This document shows, in pieces, positions 11,096 to 22,269 of a DNA stretch of 64,000 bases. Both the position numbers and the translations under genes were made by a program. This DNA comes from Asterias rubens. Lineage: Eukaryota; Echinodermata; Asteroidea; Forcipulatida; Asteriidae. The notes beneath the pieces were generated by a model. It saw only the letters and a list, made by a program, of their open reading frames with translations. It did not search any database and was not told where the DNA came from. The stretch lies in NCBI RefSeq assembly GCF_902459465.1, contig NC_047066.1, positions 10,171,047 through 10,235,046 of the forward strand, given 5' to 3'. How positions within the stretch are numbered: the first letter of the stretch is position 1; the number at the start of each line of letters is the position of its first letter.

Positions 11096-11614
11096 TCAGG
11101 GATGCTCTAGACGGCAGTGCTTCCTCCTCCGCATGCTGCTCGATATTGGTTGAGTTGCAGCGGTGTCTTGATGTGGTGGTGCTACAAGCTGTCTAGGTGT
11201 TGATGACACAGTGGGTTCAAATGTTGTGGATGGCAGTGAGTTCTTGAAGTGTGGATAATGGAATGAAGGGTTGTATGGAAACCAGTCATTGTGTCTGCTT
11301 CCGGTGTTGTCTACTGTATGGACGAGGGTGCCATTTCTGGTGACTTGAACATCAAGGAAAGAAATGGTGTTGTTTTCCTCTTGTTCCATGGTGAATTTGA
11401 TCAGTGGCTGCTGGTTTTTAAGGTGTTGGAGGAACTGCCTTGCAGTTGGGTCAAACCTCAAAGGTATCATCAACATAGAAGAGCAGAGGCGAAGATCAAC
11501 GATCTTGATGGAATCCAGTTGACAGTTGGAACACAGTTCATACATGTATGAGCAAATCTGCCAGGACCAGAGATAGATGAGATCCAACGGCGACCCAGCC
11601 TGATAAAAATACAC
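11096..11614 (-). mobile_element. Penelope-like RT C-terminal fragment, U1
   Basis: The minus strand encodes AGSPLDLIYLWSW..., ARQFLQHLKNQQPLIKFTME and NNTISFLDVQVTR. These match the Penelope RT region GSPLSPV...FL.HLN..HP.IKFTME.E..N.I.FLD. It is degenerate: the YxDD strand is missing or shifted. Confidence 0.8.
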
Positions 11615-11849
11615 AGGTTATGAGAAGATTGTGGACTTGTTAAAAGTGAGGCTTGTGCGGTCTGTCATGAAGGGATCCACTTGTAGGCGTTGTTTGGTGT
11701 GATGAGATTTGCTTCTTCCTTGGATATGTTGGGAAGAGAGAGACTGTGTCAAAACTGACAAAAATGTTGGATTGACTGAGGTGAATTTTCTTTTAAGTTA
11801 AGTGATGTTGCATTTGATGTCTGTGATGGGTTTTCTAGGTAGGTGTCTG

Positions 11850-11946
11850 CCTAACCCTAACTATAAACCTAACCCTCACCCTCACCCTCACCTTAATCCT
11901 CACCCTAACCCTTTAACACTTACCCTAAACGTTACTCTAACCATAT
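11850..11946 (+). repeat. Telomere-like CCCTAA/CCCTCA tract, U1
   Basis: 'cctaaccctaactataaacc', then CCCTCA repeats and 'ccctaaccctt'. It lies between inverted RT arms. Confidence 0.8.
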
Positions 11947-12016
11947 CTCACTAGCAACACTTACAGACACCGACTGACACTTGCGGATACCTACCGAGAA
12001 ACCCCATCCCGGACAT

Positions 12017-12150
12017 TGAATGCAAAATCACCAAGGAGTTTTTGGTATCTTTTATTCAGTCTCTAAGCCATCAGAAATCTCAGAAACCCACATACTGTCA
12101 TCTTATTCCCTTTGCATCATCCTGCCCTCGGATCTTTGGTCAACCCAAGA
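12017..12150 (+). mobile_element. Penelope-like fragment (+), U1
   Basis: 'cattgaatgcaaaatcacca' followed by 'tcatcctgccctcggatctt' and 'tggtcaacccaagatg', the same block as at 8080-8200. It faces away from the RT at 11096-11614 across the telomere-like tract. Confidence 0.65.
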
Positions 12151-12189
12151 TGATTGTTTGTTTTCTCTTCATTTTCTATCGTGGCTTAT

Positions 12190-13220
12190 GTTTGCTGTTT
12201 TGGTTACGGAGCGGATGCTTGACAAATGCTATGGAAATGTGCAAGGAGTGTATAAAACTATCATCAAGCAGAGACAAAAGAGCACTTACAGGCAAAGATT
12301 GCAGTATGGAGAGCTTGTCTGGAAACATAAAGGCTGAAGATAAAGGCTGAAGATAAAGGCTGAGAAGACCATGGTGATGGTGAGTTGAATCAGCAGTGGA
12401 CCAATGAGGAGCTCTGGTGCCTGGCTGTGACTGGGAAGAAGGTAGCTGCAAAGTCAGTCCAGTGTACAATTTGTAGGACCTGGGTTCACAGGTGATGTAG
12501 TTGCGTGAAAGGTAGTCTTCAGGCTGCTAGCATCATGTTCTTGGCATGATTGAGATGGTTGAGTCGTTCTGCTACCTTGATGACATGATGGGTGCCGAGG
12601 GAGCTATTCAGATGCAGCATTGACATCTAGCGTGAGGAGTGGATGGAAGAAATTCAGGGAGCTGGCCCCATTTTTTACATAAAAGGGGCCGTCCCTGAAG
12701 ATGAAGGGCCAGGAGTGGATGGAAGAAATTCAGGGAGCTGGCCCCATTTTTTACATAAAAGGGGCCGTCACTGAAGATGAAGGGCCAGGTATACACCACC
12801 TGTGTCCAAGGCTGCATGGTGTCAGCTGCGAGACATGGCCCACAAGGGTGTGGCACATTCAGCAGATGGAACAAACAGAGATGAGAATGATTAGGGGATG
12901 TGTCTCTGTCTGATGGGATGTCAAGTGAGGAGCTGAGGAGGAGAGTCGGAGTGGAGGGGATCGGCACCTTATTGAGGAGGCACAGGCCGAGGTGGTTCGG
13001 TCATGTGGAGAGAAAGGAGGATGCCAACTGGGTCAAGAGGTGTACCAACGTAAATTGTGGGTGGGGCCACACTTGTTGGCCGACCATGCAAGATGTGGCA
13101 GAGCTCCATGTCCAGTGACATACAACTGCTTGGCATCAATGCAGGGGACCAGACGGACTGGGCCAAGTGGAGGAAGGCCTTTGGGAGGAAGCAGGCCAAC
13201 CATAAACAGACTGATGATCA
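12190..13220 (+). mobile_element. RTE-like non-LTR retrotransposon 3' part, U1
   Basis: Frames in turn give NAMEMCKECIKLSSSRDKRA, a Cys-rich stretch, and then SLSDGMSSEELRRRVGVEGI, RWFGHVERKEDANWVKRC and DWAKWRKAFG. This is the characteristic C-terminal region of endonuclease/RT LINE proteins often annotated as craniofacial development protein 2-like. Many frameshifts. A 76-bp piece (12635-12710) is duplicated in tandem in this unit only. Confidence 0.75.
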
Positions 13221-13329
13221 AGGCCCGGTTGGTATCGTCCGATCGTAATACTGTTCAACCGCTACCAATGTAATGATTAAAACCATCTAAACCACTTGTA
13301 AGAACTACGGCTACTCTAAAGGCATGCTT

Positions 13330-13580
13330 CTAGTCGGCCTATAGGGATTGAGAGGTCTTTAAGACATCTGCCACACTGATGAGGCTATAGAGGTGATTTT
13401 GGCATACATCAATTTCTGCAAAGCCATGATCATCCCAGAGAAGGTGTTACACATTTGCCCCAGTTTTTCACTCCCTATTTCAATGGTCTTTAGATATTGG
13501 TCTAAAGGTATTGATATCTTCTATGGTCAACTCTGACACCAATGAAGTGTTTTGAGCAGATTATTTAACATAAGTTGAAA
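13330..13580 (+). mobile_element. Second non-LTR (CR1/L2/Rex-like) LINE fragment, U1
   Basis: AYINFCKAMIIPEKV resembles the linker ahead of RT in many CR1/L2-type ORF2 proteins (ITDYI.FC.D.IIP.KT). It is followed by 'atgaagtgttttgagcagat' (MKCFEQI). Confidence 0.6.
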
Positions 13581-13864
13581 TGTGTAAATGATTTTGCATA
13601 AGTCATGCAGCATCACTTTTTGTGTCCCTCCAAGAGGAATTGCCCATTTTCATTGTTTGCGTATAATTCACGTGATGGTTGTAGAATAGACCATGCAACT
13701 ACTACTACGGAAAACGCAGTATCAAAGATCAAGTGTGTAAGGAAGACCAGAATGAAACCCACTAGAAACGTGTATATCATACAAGTGTATTTGATTTATA
13801 GAATTGGTAATGTAAAATATATATTTTTTTAAATGAAACAGACGAGATACCGTGGCGACCCAGC

Positions 13865-14010
13865 AGTTTGCTCATAATAGTAATAATAAGTAATAATTAA
13901 ACACATTTATATCGCGCCAAATCCATAAAAAATGCTCCCAAGCGCTTTATAACAATAAAAATGTTCATTTAACCACAAAAAGCAAAACAAATAAAAGGTA
14001 TAAAAAAACA
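13865..14010. repeat. SINE-tail-like segment, U1
   Basis: 'cacatttatatcgcgccaaa' and 'ctcccaagcgctttataaca' resemble the common 'tttatatagcgcc...aagcgctttaca' SINE tail. Also at 22020-22120 and 26290-26390. Confidence 0.55.
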
Positions 14011-14119
14011 TCCAACAAATATGATGATTAAACATTAAAGGTACAAGTACAAGTAAACAGATATATAATCAATCAAACATATTAGTAAAAACCACGTAAA
14101 ATATATCTATCCGGAAAAG

Positions 14120-14400
14120 TTACCCAAGATACACAACAGATTTCTTTTTTAAATGCAACCAGTAAATTAAAAAAGGTATAAAATACAATGAGTTGTGGGT
14201 GGAGGATCTTGGTGATATGTCTAGCCATGTTAGAGGTTGGTAAGCCCCTGGATGCCATGATGGGGCAGAGTGGAACATCAGGATTGTGTATCTTGGGTTG
14301 ACCGAAGAAACAAGGGCAGGAGGATGCAAAGGGCTCGGGATGACAGTAGATAGTTGTGATGATGGCTTGCCTGGTGATCTTGCATTTTTGTGGTGGGAAT
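14120..14400 (-). mobile_element. Penelope-like RT fragment (-), U1 distal pair
   Basis: The minus strand carries the QPKIHNPDVPL..PIMASRG block. Inverted relative to 14700-14935. Confidence 0.75.
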
Positions 14401-14608
14401 AGGGTTTCTTGGTAGGCGTCTGTTAGTGTTAGTCGACAGAATGTCAGTCACCTCGTGGTTCTAGTTGTGGTGGATATGACCACAGTGGCCGACATGATAT
14501 GGATTGATTGGTCTTGAGGTATAGCTTAGATGGTGGCTTTCGTTTGCTTTGGTTGTGTCTTGGTAGCTTAGTGTTCTTGAGGTTTGCAGGATCAGGATGC
14601 GGACTTGA

Positions 14609-14647
14609 GTTAGGGTTAGAGTTAGGTTCAGCGTTAGGGTTAGGGTT
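14609..14647 (+). repeat. TTAGGG tract, U1 distal pair
   Basis: 'agttagggttagagttaggt', then 'gttagggttagggtt'. The purest telomere-like units in the window are here and at 27021. Confidence 0.85.
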
Positions 14648-14699
14648 GTGGTTGATTGTGGACTGTGGTCCTGTCCACCTCTTCTATCCCTGTCATTGA

Positions 14700-14935
14700 A
14701 TGCAAAATCACCTAGCAGCTCTGATCTTTCTGTCAGGCTCAAGCCATCGCACACCCATATACTGTCATTTCAAAACCTCTGCATCCTCCTGCCCTTGTTT
14801 CTTCAGTCAACCTAAGATACACAATCCTGATTTCCCTTCCGCCCCATCATGGCATCCAGGGGCTTACCAACCTACAACATGGCCAGACATCTCACCAAGA
14901 TCCTCCAACTGCTAATTAGGCCTCACACGGCATCA
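14700..14935 (+). mobile_element. Penelope-like RT fragment (+), U1 distal pair
   Basis: The plus strand encodes CPCFFSQPKIHNPDFPSAPS, the RT signature with one shift, beginning from 'gaatgcaaaatcaccta'. Confidence 0.75.
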
Positions 14936-15360
14936 CATCATCAACTCAAGCCAGTTTGTCAACAGGCAAATAATTAATTATACCCATCCACAATTAAACA
15001 AAAAAATTATTACTAACAACAAATTTAAATAGTTTAAAATTGGCAAGCGACACAAAAGTTTAAAGGTGTCCCCTAATAGTATAAAAAGAGAAACAAATTA
15101 ACCATGAAAAAAAAGAAGAGAGACAATTATATTAACAAAAAATAAATAGGCCCCTCAACAAATAAGTGAATAAAAAAGTATAAGAAAAATAAAAAAAAAT
15201 CAAGAGATATTTATAGATAAATAAATAATTGAATATAAAGAGATATTTATAGATAAATAATTAAATATATAAATAAATAAATAAATAAATAAACAAACAA
15301 GTAAATAAATAGATAAATAACAACAAGAATAAAGAAATAAAAACATTTTTATAAGCAGAC
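14936..15360. repeat. AT-rich low-complexity tract, U1 tail
   Basis: Long 'aaataaataaataaat' and 'gatatttatagataaataa' runs. Confidence 0.8.
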
Positions 15361-16006
15361 TGCTGGGTTCCCATTTGATTTCCTCTGTACCTACTTTAAC
15401 TAATACTTTACTTCTAAAAATAATTTCTCTATAGGCCTACCCTCTACACTTTTATTGGCAATTATTGTGAAAGAAACTTTCAAACCACAAGTCGTCCTCA
15501 TTCGCACTGATCAGTACATGCAGCTTATGGGTTTTATTGACAAATAGTGGTCTTGAAGTATTTGTTTGGCCAAATAAAACAACTCAATTTTCAAAGTAAA
15601 ACATGTTTTGGTTTATAAGCCGCGCTTTATTTGTTGATTTTGGGGCTTAATGCTGTTTATAAACTGGGCGACTTAAGTGCCGACCTATCAATTTTGAAGA
15701 AAACAAAACGGCACACATTTTTTCAAGAAATATTGTTTGTAGAAACAGACGGGACAAATTGTACACCGCAAACTTAATGTTTAAAAATTATGCAACGTGG
15801 AGGACTCCACCAACCTTGGTCACTGCTACAAGGCCTTGCCTCTTTACAAAAAGTCACAGTTCTACTCCATTGTTTTTTTCAAAGGAAATCTGTGCGTTCA
15901 TCGAGACCATTTTTTGTCCATGAACACTTTGGTCTAGCAGCTTTCCTAACAGCGATTTGAAAATAATTATCATCCTTGGACCACTGATTTACTCAATAAT
16001 TTCTCA
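15361..16006. other. U1 distal segment, no gene recognised
   Basis: Homologous to 27690-28370 in U3. No reading frame was recognised. Confidence 0.6.
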
Positions 16007-16059
16007 CAATATAGTGGGGGTGGATCGCAAGGCACGATTGTGAGTACAAGGTACGAGAC

Positions 16060-16440
16060 GGCAGTGCTGCCTCCCAGCATGCTGCTCTATAAAGGGAACG
16101 AGAGCTTGGTTTATACCAAAGGGGCGCGCCGGAGCTTGTGACAGCGGGTCCAGGGACGCTCAAGACGGCAGTGCTGCCGCTACTGCACGCTGCACAGAAA
16201 AGGGAACGAGTGGAGCTGTGTTTTTATCTACAGGAGCGTGTCGGCGGCTCCATGAGGGACGCTCAAGACGGCAATGCTGCCTCCACTGCACGCTGCACAG
16301 TAAAGTGAACGACAGCTGGGTTTTCATCAATCTACAGGAGTGTGTCACGGGTCCATCAGGGACGCTCAAGACGGCAACACTGACTCCAACCACGCTGCAC
16401 AGGGAACGAGAGCTGGGTTTTCACCAATCTACAGGAGTTT
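16060..16440 (+). repeat. 101-bp minisatellite, U2 proximal block
   Basis: Same unit, more diverged, ending abruptly at an insertion at ~16441. Confidence 0.8.
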
Positions 16441-16835
16441 GTCCTTGTTTTTGTGTTTTTGGGGTTTTTGTTTTGCTTATCTGTTTCATGTTCATCTCTT
16501 AATTATTGCTTAGTATTTTTTTAGCGCCTACGTACTGTATTGTGTTTGTTTCCTTTTGTAAACTGATTGTTATGCTTTATTGCTTTCGTTAGGGGGTCCA
16601 TACTCGACAAGCATTGCTTTTATGGGCCCCCTCCAACTCCATCACCTTGTGCTCTGTATGTTTTTTTGCTTGTTTTCCGTAATTTATATTATGCCTTTGC
16701 TTGTAAATGTAGTATTATAGTATTACTTCATGTATTATCATTATTCCATTTGCTTGTAAAACATAGTTCTTTATTCACTGCTTATTGTTTTGTTTAATTG
16801 TTTGGATTTGGAAATAAAGTGTATTGAATTGAGCG
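16441..16835 (+). repeat. Insertion inside the U2 minisatellite
   Basis: T-rich sequence ending 'ggatttggaaataaagtgta' and 'ttgaattgag', with a polyadenylation-like AATAAA. Only its last ~40 bp is present at the left edge of U1 (10597-10640). Possibly a 3' end of a transcript or a retroelement; identity unknown. Confidence 0.5.
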
Positions 16836-17247
16836 TGTCGGCGAGTTCAAGGGACTCTCAAAACGGCAATGCTGCCTCCACTGCATGCTGCACAGTAAAG
16901 GGAACGAGAGCTGGGTTTTTACCAATCTACAGTAGCGTGTTGGCGAGTCCAGAAACGCTCCAGATGGCAATGCTGCCTCCGCTGCACAGTAAAGGGAAAG
17001 GGAGCTGGGTATTCACCAATCTACAGGAGCGTGTCGGCGAGTCCAGGGACTCTCAAGATGGCAATGCTGCCTCCACTGCACGCTGCAGAGTAAAGGGAAC
17101 GAGAGCTGGGTTTTACCAATCTACTGGAGCATGTCGGCGAGTCCAGGGACGCTCTAGACGACAGTGCTGCCTCCACTGCACGCTGCACACAGTCAGGGAA
17201 CGAGAGATGGGTTTTTACCAATCTACAGGAGTGTGTCGGCGGGTCCA
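16836..17247 (+). repeat. 101-bp minisatellite, U2 distal block
   Basis: The minisatellite resumes after the 16441-16835 insertion and is almost identical to the U1 block. Confidence 0.9.
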
Positions 17248-17766
17248 TCAGGGATTCTCTAGACGGCAGTGCTTCCTCCTCCGCATGCTGCTCGATATTG
17301 GTTGAGTTGCAGCGGTGTCTTGATGTGGTGGTGCTACAAGCTGTCTAGGTGTTGATGACACAGTGGGTTCAAATGTTGTGGATGGCAGTGAGTTCTTGAA
17401 GTGTGGATAATGGAATGAAGGGTTGTATGGAAACCAGTCATTGTGTCTGCTTCCGGTGTTGTCTACTGTATGGACGAGGGTGCCATTTCTGGTGACTTGA
17501 ACATCAAGGAAAGAAATGGTGTTGTTTTCCTCTTGTTCCATGGTGAATTTGATCAGTGGCTGCTGGTTTTTAAGGTGTTGGAGGAACTGCCTTGCAGTTG
17601 GGTCAAACCTCAAAGGTATCATCAACATAGAAGAGCAGAGGCGAAGATCAACGATCTTGATGGAATCCAGTTGACAGTTGGAACACAGTTCATACATGTA
17701 TGAGCAAATCTGCCAGGACCAGAGATAGATGAGATCCAACGGCGACCCAGCCTGATAAAAATACAC
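17248..17766 (-). mobile_element. Penelope-like RT C-terminal fragment, U2
   Basis: Differs from the U1 copy by a single residue near the C-terminus, so the two were duplicated or converted recently. Confidence 0.8.
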
Positions 17767-18000
17767 AGGTTATGAGAAGATTGTGGACTTGTTAAAAGTG
17801 AGGCTTGTGCGGTCTGTCATGAAGGGATCCACTTGTAGGCGTTGTTTGGTGTGATGAGATTTGCTTCTTCCTTGGATATGTTGGGAAGAGAGAGACTGTG
17901 TCAAAACTGACAAAAATGTTGGATTGACTGAGGTGAATTTTCTTTTAAGTTAAGTGATGTTGCATTTGATATCTGTGATGGGTTTTCTAGGTAGGTGTCT

Positions 18001-18092
18001 GCCTAACCCTAACTATAAACCTAACCCTCACCCTCACCCTCACCTTAATCCTCACCCTAACCCTTTAACCCTTACCCTAAACGTTACTCTAA
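18001..18092 (+). repeat. Telomere-like tract, U2
   Basis: Same position and sequence as in U1, with slightly more exact CCCTAA-type units. Confidence 0.8.
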
Positions 18093-18168
18093 CCCTATCT
18101 CACTAGCAACACTTACCGACACCGACTGACACTTGCGGATACCTACCGAGAAACCCCATCCCGGACAT

Positions 18169-18303
18169 TGAATGCAAAATCACCAAGGAGTTTTTGGTAT
18201 CTTTTATTCAGTCTCTAAGCCATCAGAATCTCAGAAACCCACATACTGTCATCTTAAGCCCTCTGCATCATCCTGCCCTCGGATCTTTGGTCAACCCAAG
18301 ATG
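18169..18303 (+). mobile_element. Penelope-like fragment (+), U2
   Basis: Homologous to 12017-12150. Confidence 0.65.
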
Positions 18304-18369
18304 TATGTTAGTTTTCTCTTCATATTCTGTCTTTGTGCGTAATAATTGCTGTTTTGGTAACGGAACGGA

Positions 18370-19310
18370 CGCTTGACAAATGCTATGGAAATTTGCAAGG
18401 ACTGTATAAAACTATCATCAAGCAGAGACAAGAGAGCAGTTACAGGCAAAGATGGCAGCATGAAGAGCTTGTCTGGAAACTAAGGGTCTGAAGATCAAGG
18501 GTGGAAAGACCATGGTGATGAATAGTTGAATCAGCAGTGGACCAATGACGAGCTCTGGTGCATGGCTGTGTGGTGTGTGTGGGAAGGGTGTACATGTAGC
18601 TGCAAAGTCAGTCCAGTGTACAATGTGTAGGAAGTGGGTTCACAGGTGATTTAGCTGCGTGAAGGGTAGTCTTCAGGCTGCTAGCATCACGTTCTTGACA
18701 TGTTTGAGATGGTGGAGTCGTTCTGCTACCTGAGTGACATGATGGGTGCTGAGGGAGCTATTCAAGTGCAGCATTGACATCAGGCATGAGGAGTGGATGG
18801 AAGAAGTTCAGGAAGCTGGCCCCATTTTTTACATAAAATGGGCCGTCCCTGAAGATGAAGGGCCAGGTATACACCACCTGTGTCCAAAGCTGCATGGTGT
18901 CAGCTGCGAGACATGGCCGGCCCACAAGAGTGTGGCACATTCAGCAGATGGAACGAGCAGAGATGAGAATGATTAGGGGGATATGTGGGGTGTCTCTGTC
19001 TGACGGGCTGTCAAGTGAGGAGCTGAGGAGGAGAGTCGGAGTGGATGGGATCGGCACCGCATTGAGGAGGCACAGGCTGAGGTGGTTTGGTCATGTGGAG
19101 AGAAAGGAGGATGCCAACTGGGTCAAGAGGTGTACCAACGTAAATTGTGGGTGGGGCCACACAAGACGTGGCAGAGCTCCTTGTCCAGTGACATGCAACT
19201 GCTTGGCGTCAATGCAAGGGACCCGATCGTCAGGGCCACTGGTGGAGAATGGCCATAGGGAGGGAGCAGGCCCATCCAAAATAGACTTGACAATGGCCTT
19301 AAAACTTACA
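18370..19310 (+). mobile_element. RTE-like LINE 3' part, U2
   Basis: Longest intact C-terminal frame (18855-19313): RVWHIQQMERAEMRMIRGIC, then GVSLSDGLSSEELRRRVGVD and RLRWFGHVERKEDANWVKRC. Upstream homology includes the CxVCGKG...CTxCRxW zinc-knuckle-like region. Confidence 0.78.
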
Positions 19311-19439
19311 TGATGATCTAGGCCGGGTTGTCTCGTCGGATCATAACACTGTTCAACTGCTACCCAAGTATGTTCAATGATTAAAACCATCTAAACCGCT
19401 TGTAAGAACTACGGCTACTCTAATGGCATGGATTGAGTG

Positions 19440-19930
19440 GTCTTTAAAACATTGGCCACACTGATGAGGCTACAGAGGTGATTTTGGCATACATCAATTT
19501 CTGCAAAGCCATGATCATCCCAGAGAAGGTGTACACCTTCTAGCACATTTGCCCCAGTTTTTCACTCCCTATATCAATGGTGTTTGGATATTCGTTTAAA
19601 GGTATTGATGTCTTCTATGGTCAACTCTGATATCCAAAATGCCCAAACCATTATAGACCCATGGCCCTTTGCGATTCCTATGAAGTGTTTTGAGCAGATT
19701 ATTAATGTATGTATTTGTCACAAACCAAAGATCGATCCATCAGTTTGCTTATAGAGCAAAACAAGGTGTAGAAGATGCTGTCATTACATCTGTCATTAAA
19801 ATATGCTCATCTTGAAACTATACAGCGTCTTACGCTAGAGTTCTCTTTTTAGATCTGTCATCCGCAAATATAGGCTAAATTGTTGATGGATCAAATGCAT
19901 AGCATGGATGTAAACCTTATTAGTTGTGGA
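19440..19930 (+). mobile_element. Second LINE fragment, U2, reaching the RT fingers/palm
   Basis: After the same AYINFCKAMIIPEKV region it continues to PMKCFEQII, QFAYRAKQGVEDAVI and LFLDLSSA. These match LINE RT motifs FAYR.....EDA and FLDFSSAF. Frameshifts present. Confidence 0.7.
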
Positions 19931-20269
19931 TTTATAATAATAACAATAATAACAAAACGTTTCCCAAATCGCTTATCTGCAAAATAAAAAGCAACAAGAA
20001 AACTTAAAGTAAATTTCCGAATTAAAACCCACAACAAAATTATATAAAATAGGCAAGTCCAGCTGTTACCTAAATTAAACCATAAAAAAAAACTACAAAC
20101 AACAAAAGGATCTGAAAAATTACTGTAAACCTATAGTAATTAAAAAAGTAAAAAGTTAAAAGCCAAAACAATTATGGATTTGATTAACTGTTCGATAGCA
20201 GAGCGTTTGTCGCAGTAATGTTTACAGTTTTTGGTGTTTAGGCCTAACAAAGACAAATTTACGAACCAA

Positions 20270-20559
20270 TGACCTGTGTAGTAAAGTGGTTTGTCTTATA
20301 ACATCATAAAATCAAATGGTATTATCAAATCTGCTAGTAGGTTGCATGGTCTGTTTTATTCCTGTGACATTAAGGTTTTTCATTGTGTTTTGTACACTTG
20401 TTTAACTCATTAAGTAAGAAACCAGAAAGGAAACTGACTGGGTAGATCTTAAAAATGTTGGTTGAACAAGGCAAATTGACTGGAGCTGGACTTGCAAGTC
20501 CTGCTCCCGTAAATTTGTCCTTGTTCAAACCCCATTTCTTTTTTTATATGCCCTTGCAG
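20270..20559 (+). mobile_element. LINE 3' fragment next to the CTNNBL1 fragment, U2
   Basis: 'gcatggtctgttttat' and 'ttgtgttttgtacac' are shared with 31890-32110, giving the same LINE-then-pseudo-exon order as at 32 kb. Confidence 0.6.
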
Positions 20560-20829
20560 GAATCGTTCGGAATGAGACAACAGATGTGTTGGAAGATGTG
20601 CAGGGAGGCATCCATCAGGGCCCCACGCAATGGCTGCTTAAGTGGCTCAAGCCCCTAAAGTGCCATTTGATGCCATGAAGCTTTACTGTAGTGAAATCAT
20701 TGCCATCATCCTTCAAGCAGGTTGCAGATAGAGACATGGCCGGAAAAGCATAGGAGAATGAGATGTTCAAAAACATCTTCAACTGTTTGTGTTCTGCTCA
20801 GATGTTGTCTAGCAACAAGGGGCGCTCAG
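20560..20829 (+). pseudogene. CTNNBL1: CTNNBL1 (beta-catenin-like 1) pseudogene fragment inside array unit U2
   Basis: Follows a polypyrimidine/TTGCAG acceptor. Frames in turn give EDVQGGIHQGPTQWLLKWLK, FDAMKLYCSEIIAIILQ and ENEMFKNIFNCLCSAQMLSSN. These correspond to the CTNNBL1 armadillo-like segments QQGLLQWLLKRLK, MPFDANKLYCSEVLAILLQ and QEMMENLFDSLCSCLMLSSN. At least one frameshift and a TAG before ENEM make it non-coding. The ELLGELDG part between the blocks is missing, so either a deletion or an intron-less join occurred here. Ends at a possible donor CAG/GTAATA. In life CTNNBL1 is a nuclear spliceosome-associated protein. Confidence 0.75.
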
Positions 20830-21399
20830 GTAATACTGCTAAGAATTCTCATTACAACAAATCATTAGTAAAAACTAAAACAAAAATTGAAAAAGGCACA
20901 AGTCTAGACAGACATGAGTCCAGATGAAACAGGAGAATACATACTTGTGTAGGAAGAAGCTTATAGAAAGTAATAGGGTGTTAATAGCAAACCTTTGATC
21001 ATAATTTGTTGCATCAGCAATGTCATCTCGACAGGTAGATGCTGCTGATAAGTAGCATCAAAGTGCTCCGAGTAAAATGGTTGTCAATTCGTCTTACATT
21101 CGCTATTATTATGTTGAATCCAGATTATCAATTGTGCTGCATGCATTAGGCGTAAGAGTAGGGATAGAGGGTACTGGAAATCATGCTCAAAATCTCTGTT
21201 TTTCCCGGGAGTCACAGGCAGGCACCTACTTTGCTAAGCTTCATTTCCCTCATACAAAGAGGGACAGATGGTACTGGAAATCATGCCCAATATCTCATTT
21301 TTTCTTTGGGGGTCAGAGGCAGGCACCTACCTTTCTAAGGTTGTCCCCCTAGTGGAAGAGCCCATTATGAGTGCAGGCGTATGTTTATCTCCTATTGTG

Positions 21400-21730
21400 G
21401 TTCTTATATACTGCCTCTGTTTGTTCATCACAGAAATTTAAAATCACAACTTGCCCATTCATTGGAAGTTCTCATACTTTATTTCCAGATGTGGTTGAAC
21501 TTTACCAAGATGCATGACTTTATGTGCTTCTTGTTTGATGGGAAATCAAGCATTATCATTGATTGTTTCAAGGTCGGATCTACACTCAAGCTTGCAAGAA
21601 GAAGAATGGAATCAGGTCAGTACAGATTGCATCAATTTTGTAAATCTATGCAAAGGCACTTTTTTGTGTAACCACAGTGCCAAATGTTACTTTCATGTTA
21701 TCACAAACAGCGTTGAAATTTGTAAATGAT
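21400..21730 (+). repeat. Exon-like block shared with 6.8 kb
   Basis: Homologous to 6770-7180. The frame MHDFMCFLFDGKSS...LKLARRRMESG runs to a GTCAGT donor-like site. Product not recognised. Confidence 0.5.
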
Positions 21731-22009
21731 TCTGCATTAGTCATGCAGAATCAATTTTTTTGTCCCTCCAAGAGGAATTGCTCATTTTCATTGTTTGCGT
21801 ATAATTCACGTGATGGTTGAAGAATGGACCATGCAACTACTACGGAAAACGCAGTATCAAAGATCAAGTGTGTAAGAAAGACCATAATGAAACCCACAAG
21901 AAGCGTGTATATTATACAAGTGTAATTGATTTATAGAAATGGTACTTTAAAAATGTAAAAAAAAAATAAAAAATTTAGGAATAGTCGGGATACCATGGCG
22001 ACCCAGCAG

Positions 22010-22130
22010 TTTGCTCATAATAGTAATAATAAATAATAATTAAACACATTTATATCTCGCCAAAACCATAAAAAATGCTCCCAAGCGCTTTACAACAATA
22101 ACAATTATCATTTAACCACAAAAAGCAAAA
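22010..22130. repeat. SINE-tail-like segment, U2
   Basis: Homologous to 13865-14010. Confidence 0.5.
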
Positions 22131-22269
22131 TCAATAAAAGGTAAAAAATAACATCCCAAAAATATGATGATTAAACATTAAAGGTATAAGTACAAGTAAA
22201 CAGATATATAATCAATCAAACATATTAGTAAAAACCACGTAAAATATATCGATCCAGAAAAGTTACCCA

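Larger units (their letters stand above)
10597..16006 (+). repeat. Composite array unit U1
   Basis: Order: 101-bp minisatellite, Penelope C-terminal RT (-), telomere-like tract, Penelope RT (+), RTE-like LINE (+), second LINE fragment (+), Penelope RT (-), TTAGGG tract, Penelope RT (+), AT-rich tail. Its left 45 bp equal 16796-16840 of U2. Confidence 0.85.

Noticed and set aside
10784-11096. Overlapping open frames on both strands through the 101-bp minisatellite, also in U2-U4
   Set aside because: They are by-products of a GC-rich repeat whose period is not a multiple of three; frames change from unit to unit.
11291-11551. 86-codon plus-strand frame conserved in all four units
   Set aside because: It is the antisense shadow of the Penelope RT fragment and is conserved only because the units are copies.
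13377-13400. 'ctgatgaggc' as a possible hammerhead ribozyme core, because Penelope-like elements may carry hammerheads
   Set aside because: No matching GAAA strand and stems were found, and the segment is explained by LINE coding sequence.
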